This document shows positions 34,322 through 43,465 of a stretch of 64,000 nt of DNA, in pieces. Origin of the DNA: Butyricimonas virosa. Lineage in GTDB: Bacteria; Bacteroidota; Bacteroidia; Bacteroidales; Marinifilaceae. Numbering within the stretch: position 1 is the first letter of the stretch; each line of letters starts with the position of its first letter. The stretch covers positions 4,650,001 to 4,714,000 of the forward strand of contig NZ_CP102269.1 in assembly GCF_025148635.1 (NCBI RefSeq). Reading direction: 5' to 3'. Position numbers and translations under genes: made by a program. A model generated the notes under the pieces. The model did not search any database. It saw only the letters and a program-made list of their open reading frames with translations, and was not told the origin of the DNA.

Positions 34322-35026
34322 ATGAAAATATTCAAATCATTGAAAGAAGAAAACCAATGGATGTCAATTTCAGACTTGATGTCTGTACTTATGATGATCT
34401 TTCTTTTCATTTCTATCGTGTATATTAGAAGTGTGAATCTCGAAAAAAATAAAATAACTTCTATCGCCCGAACCTATGAAACCACACAGGTTGAAATCAC
34501 GAACGATTTAAAAAAGGAGTTTACGAAGAATCTGCAAATCTGGAATGCCGTATTCGATTCCTTAGCGCTTTCTATCCGTTTTGAGAATCCCGAAATCCTA
34601 TTTAAGGTCGGAAGTGCCGAGTTAAACGATCATTTCAAAAGCATACTGGATAGCTTCTTTCCTCGGTTCATACAGATTCTAACCGATCCCAAGTACAAGG
34701 ACGATATTGAAGAGATTCGTATAGAAGGACACACGTCCAGCGAATGGACTGGAGAATCCTCTCCTTATCAAGCTTATTTCAACAACATGGAACTTTCACA
34801 GGACAGGACTCGCAAGGTTTTAGAGTATGTTCTTTCACAGATAAAAGATGAACGACTACTCCACTGGACTAAAAGTAAACTTACCGCCAACGGTTTATCT
34901 TCCAGTCATCTAATCTATAATCCGAATCAAACGGAAAACAAAAAACGTTCCCGACGGGTTGAATTCAAAATAAAAACAAATGCAGAACAACAAATCATTA
35001 GAATTTTAGAACAAAGTAAGGAGTAA
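34322..35026 (+). CDS. MotB/ZorB-like peptidoglycan-binding stator subunit
   Basis: The 234-residue protein starts at the ATG at 34322; the longer frame needs a TTG. One membrane helix (about 15-35) contains the conserved proton-carrying aspartate D18 in SISDLMSVLMMIFLF, almost a textbook MotB/ZorB motif. A periplasmic linker is followed by an OmpA/MotB peptidoglycan-binding domain (about 88-218) with GHTSS (136-140), LSQDRTRKV (158-166) and RRVEF (211-215). The Asp that usually follows GHT is replaced by Ser. Together with the preceding gene it should form a 5:2-type ion-driven stator. Its location among glycosyltransferase genes points to a role in polysaccharide assembly or export. Confidence 0.88.
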   Translation: MKIFKSLKEENQWMSISDLMSVLMMIFLFISIVYIRSVNLEKNKITSIARTYETTQVEITNDLKKEFTKNLQIWNAVFDSLALSIRFENPEILFKVGSAELNDHFKSILDSFFPRFIQILTDPKYKDDIEEIRIEGHTSSEWTGESSPYQAYFNNMELSQDRTRKVLEYVLSQIKDERLLHWTKSKLTANGLSSSHLIYNPNQTENKKRSRRVEFKIKTNAEQQIIRILEQSKE

Positions 35027-35074
35027 AAATTGAGGGGCAATTCTCGAAAGATTAAATTGATAAATATCCAAATA

Positions 35075-35719
35075 ATGATTGATAGACTTAAAACAATAAT
35101 AAAAGGAAACGACCACATTAGAAAACTCATCCTGTGGTCAATCACACCTACCACTAATCCTCGTCCCCGCTTTTGGATCAAATGTTTTATAAACCCTTTT
35201 ATACACCAAAAAGGGAAAGGAGCAATCATTCGAAGAAGAAGCTCACGCATTGATGTATTTCCATGGAATCAGTTTATTGTAGGTAAAAATAGTCTTATCG
35301 AAGACTTCACAACCATAAACAATGGAGCCGGGCATGTCATTATCGGGAATAACGCCCGTGTCGGAATTGGTTCTGTCATTATAGGTCCTGTACGTCTGGG
35401 AGATAAAGTCGGATTAGGTCAACATGTTTTTATTTCAGGTTTCAACCATGGGTATGAAGATGGGGAGCGAGATTCTAATGAACAGCCACTAGTAAAAAAA
35501 GAGATTATTATCGAAGATGAATCTCATATCGGAGCTAACGCTGTCATTGTTGCAGGAGTTCACATCGGTAAAAGATGCCAAATTGGTGCAGGAAGCGTTG
35601 TTACCAAAAATATTCCCGATTATTCTGTTGCTGTAGGCAACCCAGCCAAGATTATCAAACAATACAATTTTCAGAAAAGAGTATGGGAAAATACAAATAA
35701 TAAAACAATGAACCAATGA
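35075..35719 (+). CDS. Left-handed beta-helix acyltransferase
   Basis: The 214-residue protein starts at the ATG at 35075; an upstream TTG frame is less likely. Hexapeptide repeats run from about residue 65 to 190, with the family's catalytic His likely in the FISGFNHGYED region. The protein ends with IPDYSVAVGNPAK, the usual close of the maltose/galactoside O-acetyltransferase family. It probably O-acetylates a sugar of the repeat unit. It overlaps the methyltransferase gene by 4 bases. Confidence 0.88.
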   Translation: MIDRLKTIIKGNDHIRKLILWSITPTTNPRPRFWIKCFINPFIHQKGKGAIIRRRSSRIDVFPWNQFIVGKNSLIEDFTTINNGAGHVIIGNNARVGIGSVIIGPVRLGDKVGLGQHVFISGFNHGYEDGERDSNEQPLVKKEIIIEDESHIGANAVIVAGVHIGKRCQIGAGSVVTKNIPDYSVAVGNPAKIIKQYNFQKRVWENTNNKTMNQ

Positions 35720-36540
35720 GAACTCGTACACCCAAAGACAGATGGGACCTGTCCATCCACAAACATGATCGGGTATTAGAAATCGGTTCTGGGCATAATC
35801 CCCTCTATCGTTCTAATGTTATTGTTGATAAATATGTAGATAATAATGCTCACCGATGCGGAGATATAAAAATTTTCCCTCATCAATATTTTGTACATGC
35901 AGATGGAGAACACCTACCCTTCAAAGACAAAGAATTTGACTACGTGATCTGTAATCAGGTTTTGGAGCATGTAGACAACCCTAAACTATTTATTCAAGAG
36001 ATTTGCAGAGTCAGTCGACGCGGATACATTGAAACTCCCAGTCTCATAGGAGAATTTCTATTCCCGAAAGAATCACATCAATGGGTCATTCTTGACATCA
36101 ATGATAAACTAGTTTTATATAAAAAAGAACTCATGCCCGGAAATTATATAAATAATTATGGAGAACTATTTCTTAATTACTTACCCTATCAATCATTACC
36201 ATATAAAATACTAAAACTAACAGAAGGGAATCTGATGATTAATCGCTACGAATGGAAAGATGAAATCAATATTATCGTGAATCCTCAAGATGATTATTAT
36301 CTTCCATTTTTCACACAAAAATGGGATCGAAATATGGTTGAAAAGTTATTTCCGCCTCGCAGTGTTTATCATGAACTAAAAGCGACGTGTGATGCTATAA
36401 GCCACATCATAAAGATAAAATTACTCGAATCATTACACAAAAACAGGAAACTTCAAACATTGGAAGAGCATTTACAACCGAACAACACTCCTCCACAAAG
36501 GAATTTGAGAAGTACACACGAAAACAACAAAATACAATGA
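35716..36540 (+). CDS. SAM-dependent methyltransferase, class I
   Basis: The 274-residue cytoplasmic protein shows the SAM-binding LEIGSGHNP loop (about 18-26), an acidic VIVDKYVD second strand and the motif FDYVICNQVLEHV, typical of the Methyltransf_11 type. The C-terminal half is an uncommon extension without recognised motifs. It could O-methylate a sugar or terminate chains. Overlaps of 4 bases with both neighbours indicate coupling within the operon. Confidence 0.85.
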   Translation: MRTRTPKDRWDLSIHKHDRVLEIGSGHNPLYRSNVIVDKYVDNNAHRCGDIKIFPHQYFVHADGEHLPFKDKEFDYVICNQVLEHVDNPKLFIQEICRVSRRGYIETPSLIGEFLFPKESHQWVILDINDKLVLYKKELMPGNYINNYGELFLNYLPYQSLPYKILKLTEGNLMINRYEWKDEINIIVNPQDDYYLPFFTQKWDRNMVEKLFPPRSVYHELKATCDAISHIIKIKLLESLHKNRKLQTLEEHLQPNNTPPQRNLRSTHENNKIQ

Positions 36541-37466
36541 AACCAGTTAAAGTAAGCGTAATCATCCCCGTGTATAATACAGAATTATATGTAAGGCAAA
36601 CGATTCTATCTATACTGGGGCAAACATTACACGATATAGAAATTATTGCCGTCGATGATGGCTCAACGGATAATAGTCTATCCATTCTCTCGGAATTAGC
36701 CGAACAAGATCATCGAATAAAAGTATTCGCCCACAGAAATCAAGGAGTTTCTGTAGCCCGGAATATCGGACTTGGGCAAGCATCGGGAGAATTTATTTAC
36801 TTTATGGATAGTGACGATCTTCTGGAAAAATATACATTAGAAATATGTTATCAAAAATGCCTTGACGAACAGTTAGATTTTGTCCTTTTCGATGCAGAGG
36901 CCTTCTGTGAAGAGGATTCTACTCTCAGAAAATATCGATATCAACGCAATCTACAGACTGAGAACAAAATTTGGACTGGAATTGAACTATTAAAAATACA
37001 AGATGACACAGGCAATTTTCGAACATCAGTTTGTCTCTGTTTTACCCGTTTAAGTTTCCTACAAAAAAATGCCATTCGATTTTATCCCCACATTATCCAT
37101 GAAGATGAATTATACACGGCTCTGTTATATTTAAACGCTACACGAGTAAAATATATTCAACGAACTTTTTTCAAAAGACGAGTAAGAAAAAACTCTATCA
37201 CCACCCGTCCATTTTCAATGAAGAATATCCAAGGATATTTCACCGTGGCAAATGAATTAAAAAACTACACGTATTCACAAACAGAAGTAAGAGAAATCAT
37301 TCATAATCACTTATCTAAAATGCTCAACGCTGCCATACGAAATGCGTTCAAACTACCTGCAAAACAACGTCTTTACATTGTGAAATGCGCCCTAATGGAC
37401 TACTCTAAATATGTGAATTGTAAAACAATTTGCGTGTTACTTTTCAAATCTCTACTAAAAAGATAA
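36537..37466 (+). CDS. Glycosyltransferase family 2
   Basis: The 309-residue GT2 enzyme has VSVIIPVYN at the start, VDDGSTDNS for nucleotide binding and MDSDD as the metal-binding motif. The C-terminal part has basic helices that may contact the membrane. It is the common type that transfers one sugar to lipid-linked intermediates in capsule and LPS loci. The gene starts within the end of the methyltransferase gene (4-base overlap) and lies 4 bases before the flippase gene. Confidence 0.92.
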   Translation: MKPVKVSVIIPVYNTELYVRQTILSILGQTLHDIEIIAVDDGSTDNSLSILSELAEQDHRIKVFAHRNQGVSVARNIGLGQASGEFIYFMDSDDLLEKYTLEICYQKCLDEQLDFVLFDAEAFCEEDSTLRKYRYQRNLQTENKIWTGIELLKIQDDTGNFRTSVCLCFTRLSFLQKNAIRFYPHIIHEDELYTALLYLNATRVKYIQRTFFKRRVRKNSITTRPFSMKNIQGYFTVANELKNYTYSQTEVREIIHNHLSKMLNAAIRNAFKLPAKQRLYIVKCALMDYSKYVNCKTICVLLFKSLLKR

Positions 37467-37470
37467 TTCT

Positions 37471-38910
37471 ATGGGTTCGATTAAAAAAGAGCTACTCTCC
37501 GGTGTTTTTTATACAGCCATTGCTAAATATTCGGGTATTCTCATATCATTGATTATTACAGGAGTACTTGCCAGATTAATATCCCCGGATAAATTCGGTA
37601 TCGTGGCCGTAGTAACGGTTATCACCTTTTTCTTCAGCATATTCAGCGACCTCGGAATAGGAGCGGCTATCATACAAAACAAGGAACTTCAACAAAAAGA
37701 TCTTAACCAATTATTTTCATTCACGGTATGGAGCGGGTGTATCTTAACACTATTATTTTTCCTTTGCTCATGGCCGATTTCCTTTTTCTACAAAGAACCG
37801 AGCATGAGGACGATCACCCAATTATTGGCTATAAACCTTTTCTTCGCATCGGCAAACATTGTCCCGAATGCTCTCTTGTATAAAGCGAAAGCTTTCAAAT
37901 TTCTCGCATGGAGAAGTCTAGGAGTGCAAATAACCGGCGGAATAATCGCTATTCTGGCAGCTCTTGGTGGGGCAGGACTTTATGCTTTAATTATAAATCC
38001 CATTCTTTCCAGTATCCTATTATTTATCATATCTTATCAAAAATATCCTCAAACACTGGAAATGACCTGGGGCATCCCTTCTATCCGGAAAATATTCAAA
38101 TTCTCAGCTTATCAATTCATGTTCAATATCATCAACTATTTCAGTCGAAATCTCGATAAGCTCCTTATCGGCAAATACATGGGAATGTCACCCTTGGGAT
38201 ATTACGAAAAATCATATCGGCTGATGATGCTTCCTTTACAAAATATCACCCATGTAATCACTCCCGTGATACATCCCATCTTTTCAGACTATCAGCATGA
38301 TTTAAACCAACTGGCAAGTGCATACGAAAAAATCATCCGTTTACTGGCTTTCATCGGGTTGCCATTATCTGTTTTCCTCTGGTTCTCTGCACGTGAAATC
38401 ACCTTGATCGTATTCGGAGAACAATGGATGCCCTCTGTATCAATATTTCAAATATTATCTATTTCTGTCGGGATACAAATCATCATGTCTACCTCCGGCT
38501 CCATTTTCCAAGCATCCAACGACACAAAGAGCCTATTTTTATGTGGGTTATTCTCATCAATCATCAACGTGGCAGGTATATGCGTCGGATTATTTATTTT
38601 CAAAACACTGAATGCCATAGCCTGGTGTATCACGATCACATTTTCAATCAGTTTCCTTCAATGCTATTACCAAATGTATTACATCACCTTTCGTCGTTCT
38701 ATCATTCATTTAGGGAAACAATTTCTCTCCCCTATCTTACTCAGTAGTATCGTATTTCTAACACTATTTTTAATTACCCCTTTCATAACTCCATATTCGT
38801 TATTTATCAATTTGATCATAAAATCAGTTGTCTTTATAGGGATAGATCTAACCTATATTCATATCACAAAAGAATACAATTTGGTGAAACTACTTAAATT
38901 CAAAGCATGA
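37471..38910 (+). CDS. Polysaccharide flippase (Wzx/PST, MOP superfamily)
   Basis: The 479-residue membrane protein has about 12-14 predicted helices and the N-terminal KEAL-like KKELLSGVFYTAIAKYSG start of the WzxC/PST family. Motifs such as IGAAIIQNKEL and GKYMGMSPLGYYEKSYRLMM support that family. It should flip the undecaprenyl-linked repeat unit to the periplasm for the Wzy-type polymerase at 28736. It overlaps the next gene by 4 bases. Confidence 0.93.
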   Translation: MGSIKKELLSGVFYTAIAKYSGILISLIITGVLARLISPDKFGIVAVVTVITFFFSIFSDLGIGAAIIQNKELQQKDLNQLFSFTVWSGCILTLLFFLCSWPISFFYKEPSMRTITQLLAINLFFASANIVPNALLYKAKAFKFLAWRSLGVQITGGIIAILAALGGAGLYALIINPILSSILLFIISYQKYPQTLEMTWGIPSIRKIFKFSAYQFMFNIINYFSRNLDKLLIGKYMGMSPLGYYEKSYRLMMLPLQNITHVITPVIHPIFSDYQHDLNQLASAYEKIIRLLAFIGLPLSVFLWFSAREITLIVFGEQWMPSVSIFQILSISVGIQIIMSTSGSIFQASNDTKSLFLCGLFSSIINVAGICVGLFIFKTLNAIAWCITITFSISFLQCYYQMYYITFRRSIIHLGKQFLSPILLSSIVFLTLFLITPFITPYSLFINLIIKSVVFIGIDLTYIHITKEYNLVKLLKFKA

Positions 38911-40115
38911 AAGCACTATTTCTCACATTCCATGGCTTTCATGCCACCAATGGAATTAGCAAAAAGATCCACTATCAAGTACGAGCACTCGAAGCTAACG
39001 GGGTGGAAACTCACCTTTGTTACTTATCGGAAACACAAGGGATAAAATACCGTATGTTGGATCAAGAGATTTTAGCAGATTATGGAGGAGGAATAAAAGG
39101 AAAGCTATACAAACGCTTTGAATTCAATTCGGTCTTCCGCTACATTATTAAAAACCAAATTGATCTGGTATATATTCGCTCTGACCACAATGCCAATCCA
39201 TTTACGATTAGGCTAGTGCGTAAAATAAAAAAAGCCGGAATCCACGTGGTTATGGAAATTCCCACGTATCCGTACGACCAAGAATACGTTTTATCCAAAA
39301 GGAAAATACAACTACTTATCGACAAATGTTTTAGGCAACAACTTGCTAAACATCTGGATCAAATCATCACCTTTTCCAATTACAAAACGATATTCGGAAC
39401 CTCAACACTTCAAATCTCTAACGGAATTGATTTCAATGACATTCCCGTAAAACAAGAAGCAAACGACACTTCACAAAAAATTCATTTAATCGGGGTCGCC
39501 GAGATACACTATTGGCACGGGTTTGACCGCTTGTTAAAAGGCCTTGCCAATTACTACATTCATTCTCCCCAATACAAAGTGTATTTCCATATTATTGGAG
39601 ATTTTTTTAACCCAGGAGAGCGTGAAGAATATATGTCTATCATCAAAGAGAATCACCTAAATCCCTATGTTATCCTACATGGACGACAAGCTGGACAAAT
39701 GCTTGACCTTCTTTTTGAGCTATGCGATTTTGGGATCGGCAGCTTAGGACGCCATCGTAGTGGGATCACAAATATTAAAACGCTTAAAAACAGAGAATAT
39801 GCAGCTAGAGGTATTCCTTTCATCTATTCAGAAATAGACGAAGATTTTGAAAATATGCCTTATATCATGAAAATCCCGGCAAACGAGGAAGCCGTGGATA
39901 TAAAGCAAATACTCAATTTTTACAATCAATTACATATCACGCCTTTAGAAATAAGAAATTCGATTCGACATCTTTCATGGAATAACCAAATGAAAAAGGT
40001 ACTTGATGAGATGCAGAAAAAAGACAAAATAAATCTAAATAACAACAATATTGCTAACTTTGCCACATTATATACTAATAAATTTATCCCTAATAAAGAG
40101 AAATGGCCGCACTAA
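38907..40115 (+). CDS. Glycosyltransferase, GT4-like
   Basis: The 402-residue protein begins with MKALFLTFHGFHATNGISKK, the donor-side start of GT-B enzymes. It has a VMEIPTYPYDQEY segment, a conserved WHGFDRLLKGL where GT4 enzymes carry the KG loop, and a C-terminal domain with IHIIGD-like and ILHGRQAG strands. The acidic EX7E motif is only weakly recognisable (SLGRHRSGITNIKTLKNREY), so the family is less certain than for the gene at 32236. It overlaps the EEP gene by 13 bases. Confidence 0.8.
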   Translation: MKALFLTFHGFHATNGISKKIHYQVRALEANGVETHLCYLSETQGIKYRMLDQEILADYGGGIKGKLYKRFEFNSVFRYIIKNQIDLVYIRSDHNANPFTIRLVRKIKKAGIHVVMEIPTYPYDQEYVLSKRKIQLLIDKCFRQQLAKHLDQIITFSNYKTIFGTSTLQISNGIDFNDIPVKQEANDTSQKIHLIGVAEIHYWHGFDRLLKGLANYYIHSPQYKVYFHIIGDFFNPGEREEYMSIIKENHLNPYVILHGRQAGQMLDLLFELCDFGIGSLGRHRSGITNIKTLKNREYAARGIPFIYSEIDEDFENMPYIMKIPANEEAVDIKQILNFYNQLHITPLEIRNSIRHLSWNNQMKKVLDEMQKKDKINLNNNNIANFATLYTNKFIPNKEKWPH

Positions 40116-41194
40116 GGTTTTTCTTTTACCTGTTAATGAAACCAGCAACCCTAGGAATGACATTCTTGGGCGCATGTGGAATTTTCGCACCATGTATCAA
40201 TCCTGATAAATGGTGGATTCCTGCATTATCTGGTCTATTCATGCCGGGAATTATATTAGCCAATTTATATCTCCTAGTATTTTGGGGTATCCATAAAAAA
40301 TGGTGGATTATATTACCATTTATCACAATCATCAGTAATCATCAATTCTTTTCAGGAATGTTCCAATCACCTTGGAAACAAGATATTCCCTATGTTCCAA
40401 AAGATGAAATCACCATCGCTAGCTATAATGTTGAAGGTTTTTACTGGATCGCACGAAATATAAAATATAATATAAAAAAATTAGTAGAAGACAATCACAT
40501 TGATATTTTATGTATCCAAGAACATTGTGAAGAATCACATCTGGATAGCATCACCATTCAACAAAAATTCGGACTTCCCAATCGATGTGTGTTTTTTAAC
40601 AGACAAACGGCATGGGCCAATTTTGGAATCAGTATATATAGTCATTATCCCATAATTCGATACGGTGAAATCAATTTTAATTCCGAAAAGAACAATAGTA
40701 TGTGGGCAGACATCTTAATCGGAAAAGATACCATCCGCGTATTCAATAACCACTTACAAACAACAGATGTCAGTATTAATGGTAAAAAATATGAAGAATA
40801 TAAAAGCGTTAAAGACTGGAAAGGTCAAGCCCGTACACTTGTGAACATCGTGGAACAACTAAAAGACAACTTTGTCATTCGTGCCAATCAAGCTATACAA
40901 GTTCGAAACATCATTGACACAACTCGTTACCCCGTCATTGTATGCGGAGATTTTAACGACACGCCCGTGTCCTTTGCCTATAACCATATTGCAGGAAATA
41001 ACTTAACAGACGGTTTTCGAGATCGAGGGAAAGGATATGGACATTCATTCAACGGGATTAAAGGATTGTTACGAATAGATTTTATCAGTTACGACAAATC
41101 TTTCACTGGATTAGTGTACGATTCACCCCATCTTCCATGGAGTGACCACAACCCGATTATAATGAAAGTAAAATTAAAAACAACATCAAGATAA
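40103..41194 (+). CDS. Membrane-anchored EEP-family (endonuclease/exonuclease/phosphatase) protein, copy 1
   Basis: The 363-residue protein has two or three N-terminal membrane helices (about 10-85) followed by an EEP-fold domain: ASYNVEG, CIQEH (metal-binding Glu), a FNNHLQT strand with catalytic His, VCGDFNDTP and a closing WSDHNPI. All usual catalytic residues of the Mg-dependent phosphodiesterase/phosphatase fold are visible. The catalytic domain's side of the membrane is uncertain. A close paralogue follows 7 bases later. Its substrate might be a lipid-linked or nucleotide phosphoester of polysaccharide synthesis, which is inference. Confidence 0.88.
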   Translation: MAALRFFFYLLMKPATLGMTFLGACGIFAPCINPDKWWIPALSGLFMPGIILANLYLLVFWGIHKKWWIILPFITIISNHQFFSGMFQSPWKQDIPYVPKDEITIASYNVEGFYWIARNIKYNIKKLVEDNHIDILCIQEHCEESHLDSITIQQKFGLPNRCVFFNRQTAWANFGISIYSHYPIIRYGEINFNSEKNNSMWADILIGKDTIRVFNNHLQTTDVSINGKKYEEYKSVKDWKGQARTLVNIVEQLKDNFVIRANQAIQVRNIIDTTRYPVIVCGDFNDTPVSFAYNHIAGNNLTDGFRDRGKGYGHSFNGIKGLLRIDFISYDKSFTGLVYDSPHLPWSDHNPIIMKVKLKTTSR

Positions 41195-41201
41195 GACTTC
41201 T

Positions 41202-42278
41202 ATGGCAGCTCTCAGATATTTTTTCTCACTCTTAATGGTTCCGATAAGCCTCATTACGGCAGGATTTAGCCTCATCGCATACATGGCTGGGCAGACAAAC
41301 CCAAACGAATCTATATTCATCACGTTCATCGGGTTGGCCATGCCTGTTATCCTGACCATAAATTTACTTATTCTCATTTACTGGATTATCAAAAAAAAAT
41401 GGTGGATAATCATTCCTATCGCCGCAATTTTACTAAATAGCGGTTATCTTGCGTCTATCTTTCAAGTAACAATATCATCTTCCAAATTACCGGATGGAAA
41501 AATTCCCATACGTATAGCCAGCTATAATGCGGGAAAATTCAAATCATGGGAACATTTTGAAACTCAATATTATATTTCGGAATTTCTAAAAAATGACAAA
41601 GCTAACATTATCTGCTTCCAAGAATACCGGGAAAACACTAAAATCAACGCAGACACTCTTTCCCGTTTATTGAACTGCCCCCATCACGCAATAGCTTACT
41701 TGCCCGGTTCCACCACCTTGGGAACAGGAATCTTTAGTAAATACCCCATTCTACAATTCGGGAAAATACCCCTTGCTTCTCAAACAAACGATGCCATGTG
41801 GGTTGATATTCAAACCGGGGAAACAAGGATTAGAATAATCAGTTGTCACCTACAAACAACAAATTTCAGCAAGAAACGGAGATTACTAGATGATCCTGTT
41901 CTACAGAATGCTGACATACAACAAGTAGAAGATGTCGTAACGGATATATCACAAGAATTAGCTCAAAATTTCAAGATCAGAGCCACGCAGGCTCAAATCG
42001 TAAGACAAGTTATTGATACAACACGAATTCCCACGATCGTTTGTGGAGATTTTAATGATACTCCTTCATCCTACACTTACCAATATATCAAGGGTGATTT
42101 AAAAGACAGTTTCAAAACACGAGGTAACGGGTATGCCTATACCTTCCGAGGAATACACCACCTGTTACGCATTGACTTTATCCTTTATTCTAAAGAGTTT
42201 AAATGTACAGACTATTATTCACCGAAAAAAGAATGGAGCGATCACAACCCAGTTATCAGTGAATTCTATCTCAAATAA
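41202..42278 (+). CDS. Membrane-anchored EEP-family protein, copy 2
   Basis: This 358-residue paralogue of the preceding gene has the same layout: MAALR(Y/F)FF start, hydrophobic N-terminal segments (about 8-85), then ASYNAGK, CFQEY, SCHLQT, VCGDFNDTP and WSDHNPV. The shared starts, motif order and matching ends show a tandem duplication followed by divergence. It lies 5 bases before the last glycosyltransferase of the locus. Confidence 0.88.
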   Translation: MAALRYFFSLLMVPISLITAGFSLIAYMAGQTNPNESIFITFIGLAMPVILTINLLILIYWIIKKKWWIIIPIAAILLNSGYLASIFQVTISSSKLPDGKIPIRIASYNAGKFKSWEHFETQYYISEFLKNDKANIICFQEYRENTKINADTLSRLLNCPHHAIAYLPGSTTLGTGIFSKYPILQFGKIPLASQTNDAMWVDIQTGETRIRIISCHLQTTNFSKKRRLLDDPVLQNADIQQVEDVVTDISQELAQNFKIRATQAQIVRQVIDTTRIPTIVCGDFNDTPSSYTYQYIKGDLKDSFKTRGNGYAYTFRGIHHLLRIDFILYSKEFKCTDYYSPKKEWSDHNPVISEFYLK

Positions 42279-42283
42279 CAATC

Positions 42284-43462
42284 ATGACACAGTTTCTTCA
42301 ATACCTATTCTGGATTTCCATCATTATTGTATTCTATACATACATCGGGTACGGAATCCTATTATACCTCCTTGTCAAGATCAAAGAAAAACTCCACCCG
42401 AAACAGCCGTTAACGCTCCCGGTTCCTCTTCCCGATGTTACGCTTCTTATAGCAGCTTACAACGAAGAAAAGATCGTCAAAGCAAAAATGGATAACTGTG
42501 AGACTCTCGATTACCCGAAGGACAAGTTACACGTGATCTGGGTTACCGATGGTTCCACCGATTCCACGAACACGCTATTGGCCGTGTACCCGAAGGTAAC
42601 GGTTCTCTTTTCCCCCGAACGTAGAGGAAAAACAGCTGCCTTGAACCGGGCCATACCATATATTAAAACGTCATACACCATTTTCACGGATGCCAACACG
42701 ATGCTCAACGTGGAGTCGATAAAAAAAATTATGACTTGTTTCACCGATCCTAAAACGGGATGCGTGGCCGGAGAAAAGCGTATTGAAAACAAAGATAAAG
42801 ACAACGCAGCTTCAGGAGGGGAAGGTTTTTACTGGCGCTACGAATCAAAATTAAAAGCGTGGGATTCCAAGTTATACTCGGCAGTAGGAGCTGCCGGAGA
42901 ATTATTCGCCATCCGCACGAAATTATTCAACCCCATGCCCGAAGACACTTTATTAGATGATTTCATTCTCTCGCTACGAATTGCCATGCAAGGATACAAA
43001 ATTGCCTATTGCGACAAGGCCTATGCCATTGAATCCGGCTCCGCAGATATGCACGAAGAACAAAAACGCAAAGTACGCATCGCGGCAGGGGGATTACAAT
43101 CTATCGCACGGTTAAAAGGGCTACTCAACCTATTCAAATACGGCACTCTCACTTTTCAATATATATCACACCGGGTACTACGCTGGTCGGTTACTCCCGT
43201 CCTATTATTCCTGCTATTTCCTTTAAATTTAATTCTCGTCATGATACAGGGAGCATCCCTCTATAAAATCATATTCATCTTACAAGTTATCTTTTACGTT
43301 CTTGCTTGGCTCGGAGCTATTATGGCCAAAAAACAGATAAAAATAAAGATTCTGTTTATCCCTTACTACTTCACATTTATGAATTTAAACGTGTTGAAAG
43401 CATTTTTCTACCTGAAAAGACACAAAGGTAAAGGAACTTGGGAAAAAGCGAAAAGAGGATAA
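42284..43462 (+). CDS. Membrane glycosyltransferase family 2
   Basis: The 392-residue GT2 protein has an N-terminal membrane helix (about 7-27), LIAAYNEE, VTDGSTDST and FTDANT, and a GAAGELFAIR acceptor region. Its EEQKRKVRIAAGG segment takes the place of QxxRW. Two C-terminal membrane helices (about 300-345) follow. The overall shape matches poly-beta-GlcNAc/biofilm-type transferases. It is the last gene of the plus-strand locus and ends 3 bases from the convergent UXS gene. No terminator is obvious between them. Confidence 0.9.
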   Translation: MTQFLQYLFWISIIIVFYTYIGYGILLYLLVKIKEKLHPKQPLTLPVPLPDVTLLIAAYNEEKIVKAKMDNCETLDYPKDKLHVIWVTDGSTDSTNTLLAVYPKVTVLFSPERRGKTAALNRAIPYIKTSYTIFTDANTMLNVESIKKIMTCFTDPKTGCVAGEKRIENKDKDNAASGGEGFYWRYESKLKAWDSKLYSAVGAAGELFAIRTKLFNPMPEDTLLDDFILSLRIAMQGYKIAYCDKAYAIESGSADMHEEQKRKVRIAAGGLQSIARLKGLLNLFKYGTLTFQYISHRVLRWSVTPVLLFLLFPLNLILVMIQGASLYKIIFILQVIFYVLAWLGAIMAKKQIKIKILFIPYYFTFMNLNVLKAFFYLKRHKGKGTWEKAKRG

Positions 43463-43465
43463 CAA

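Noticed and set aside
33363..35026. A complete Zorya phage-defence system
   Set aside because: No ZorC, ZorD (helicase) or ZorE (nuclease) gene lies on either side; the neighbours are glycosyltransferase, acyltransferase and methyltransferase genes.
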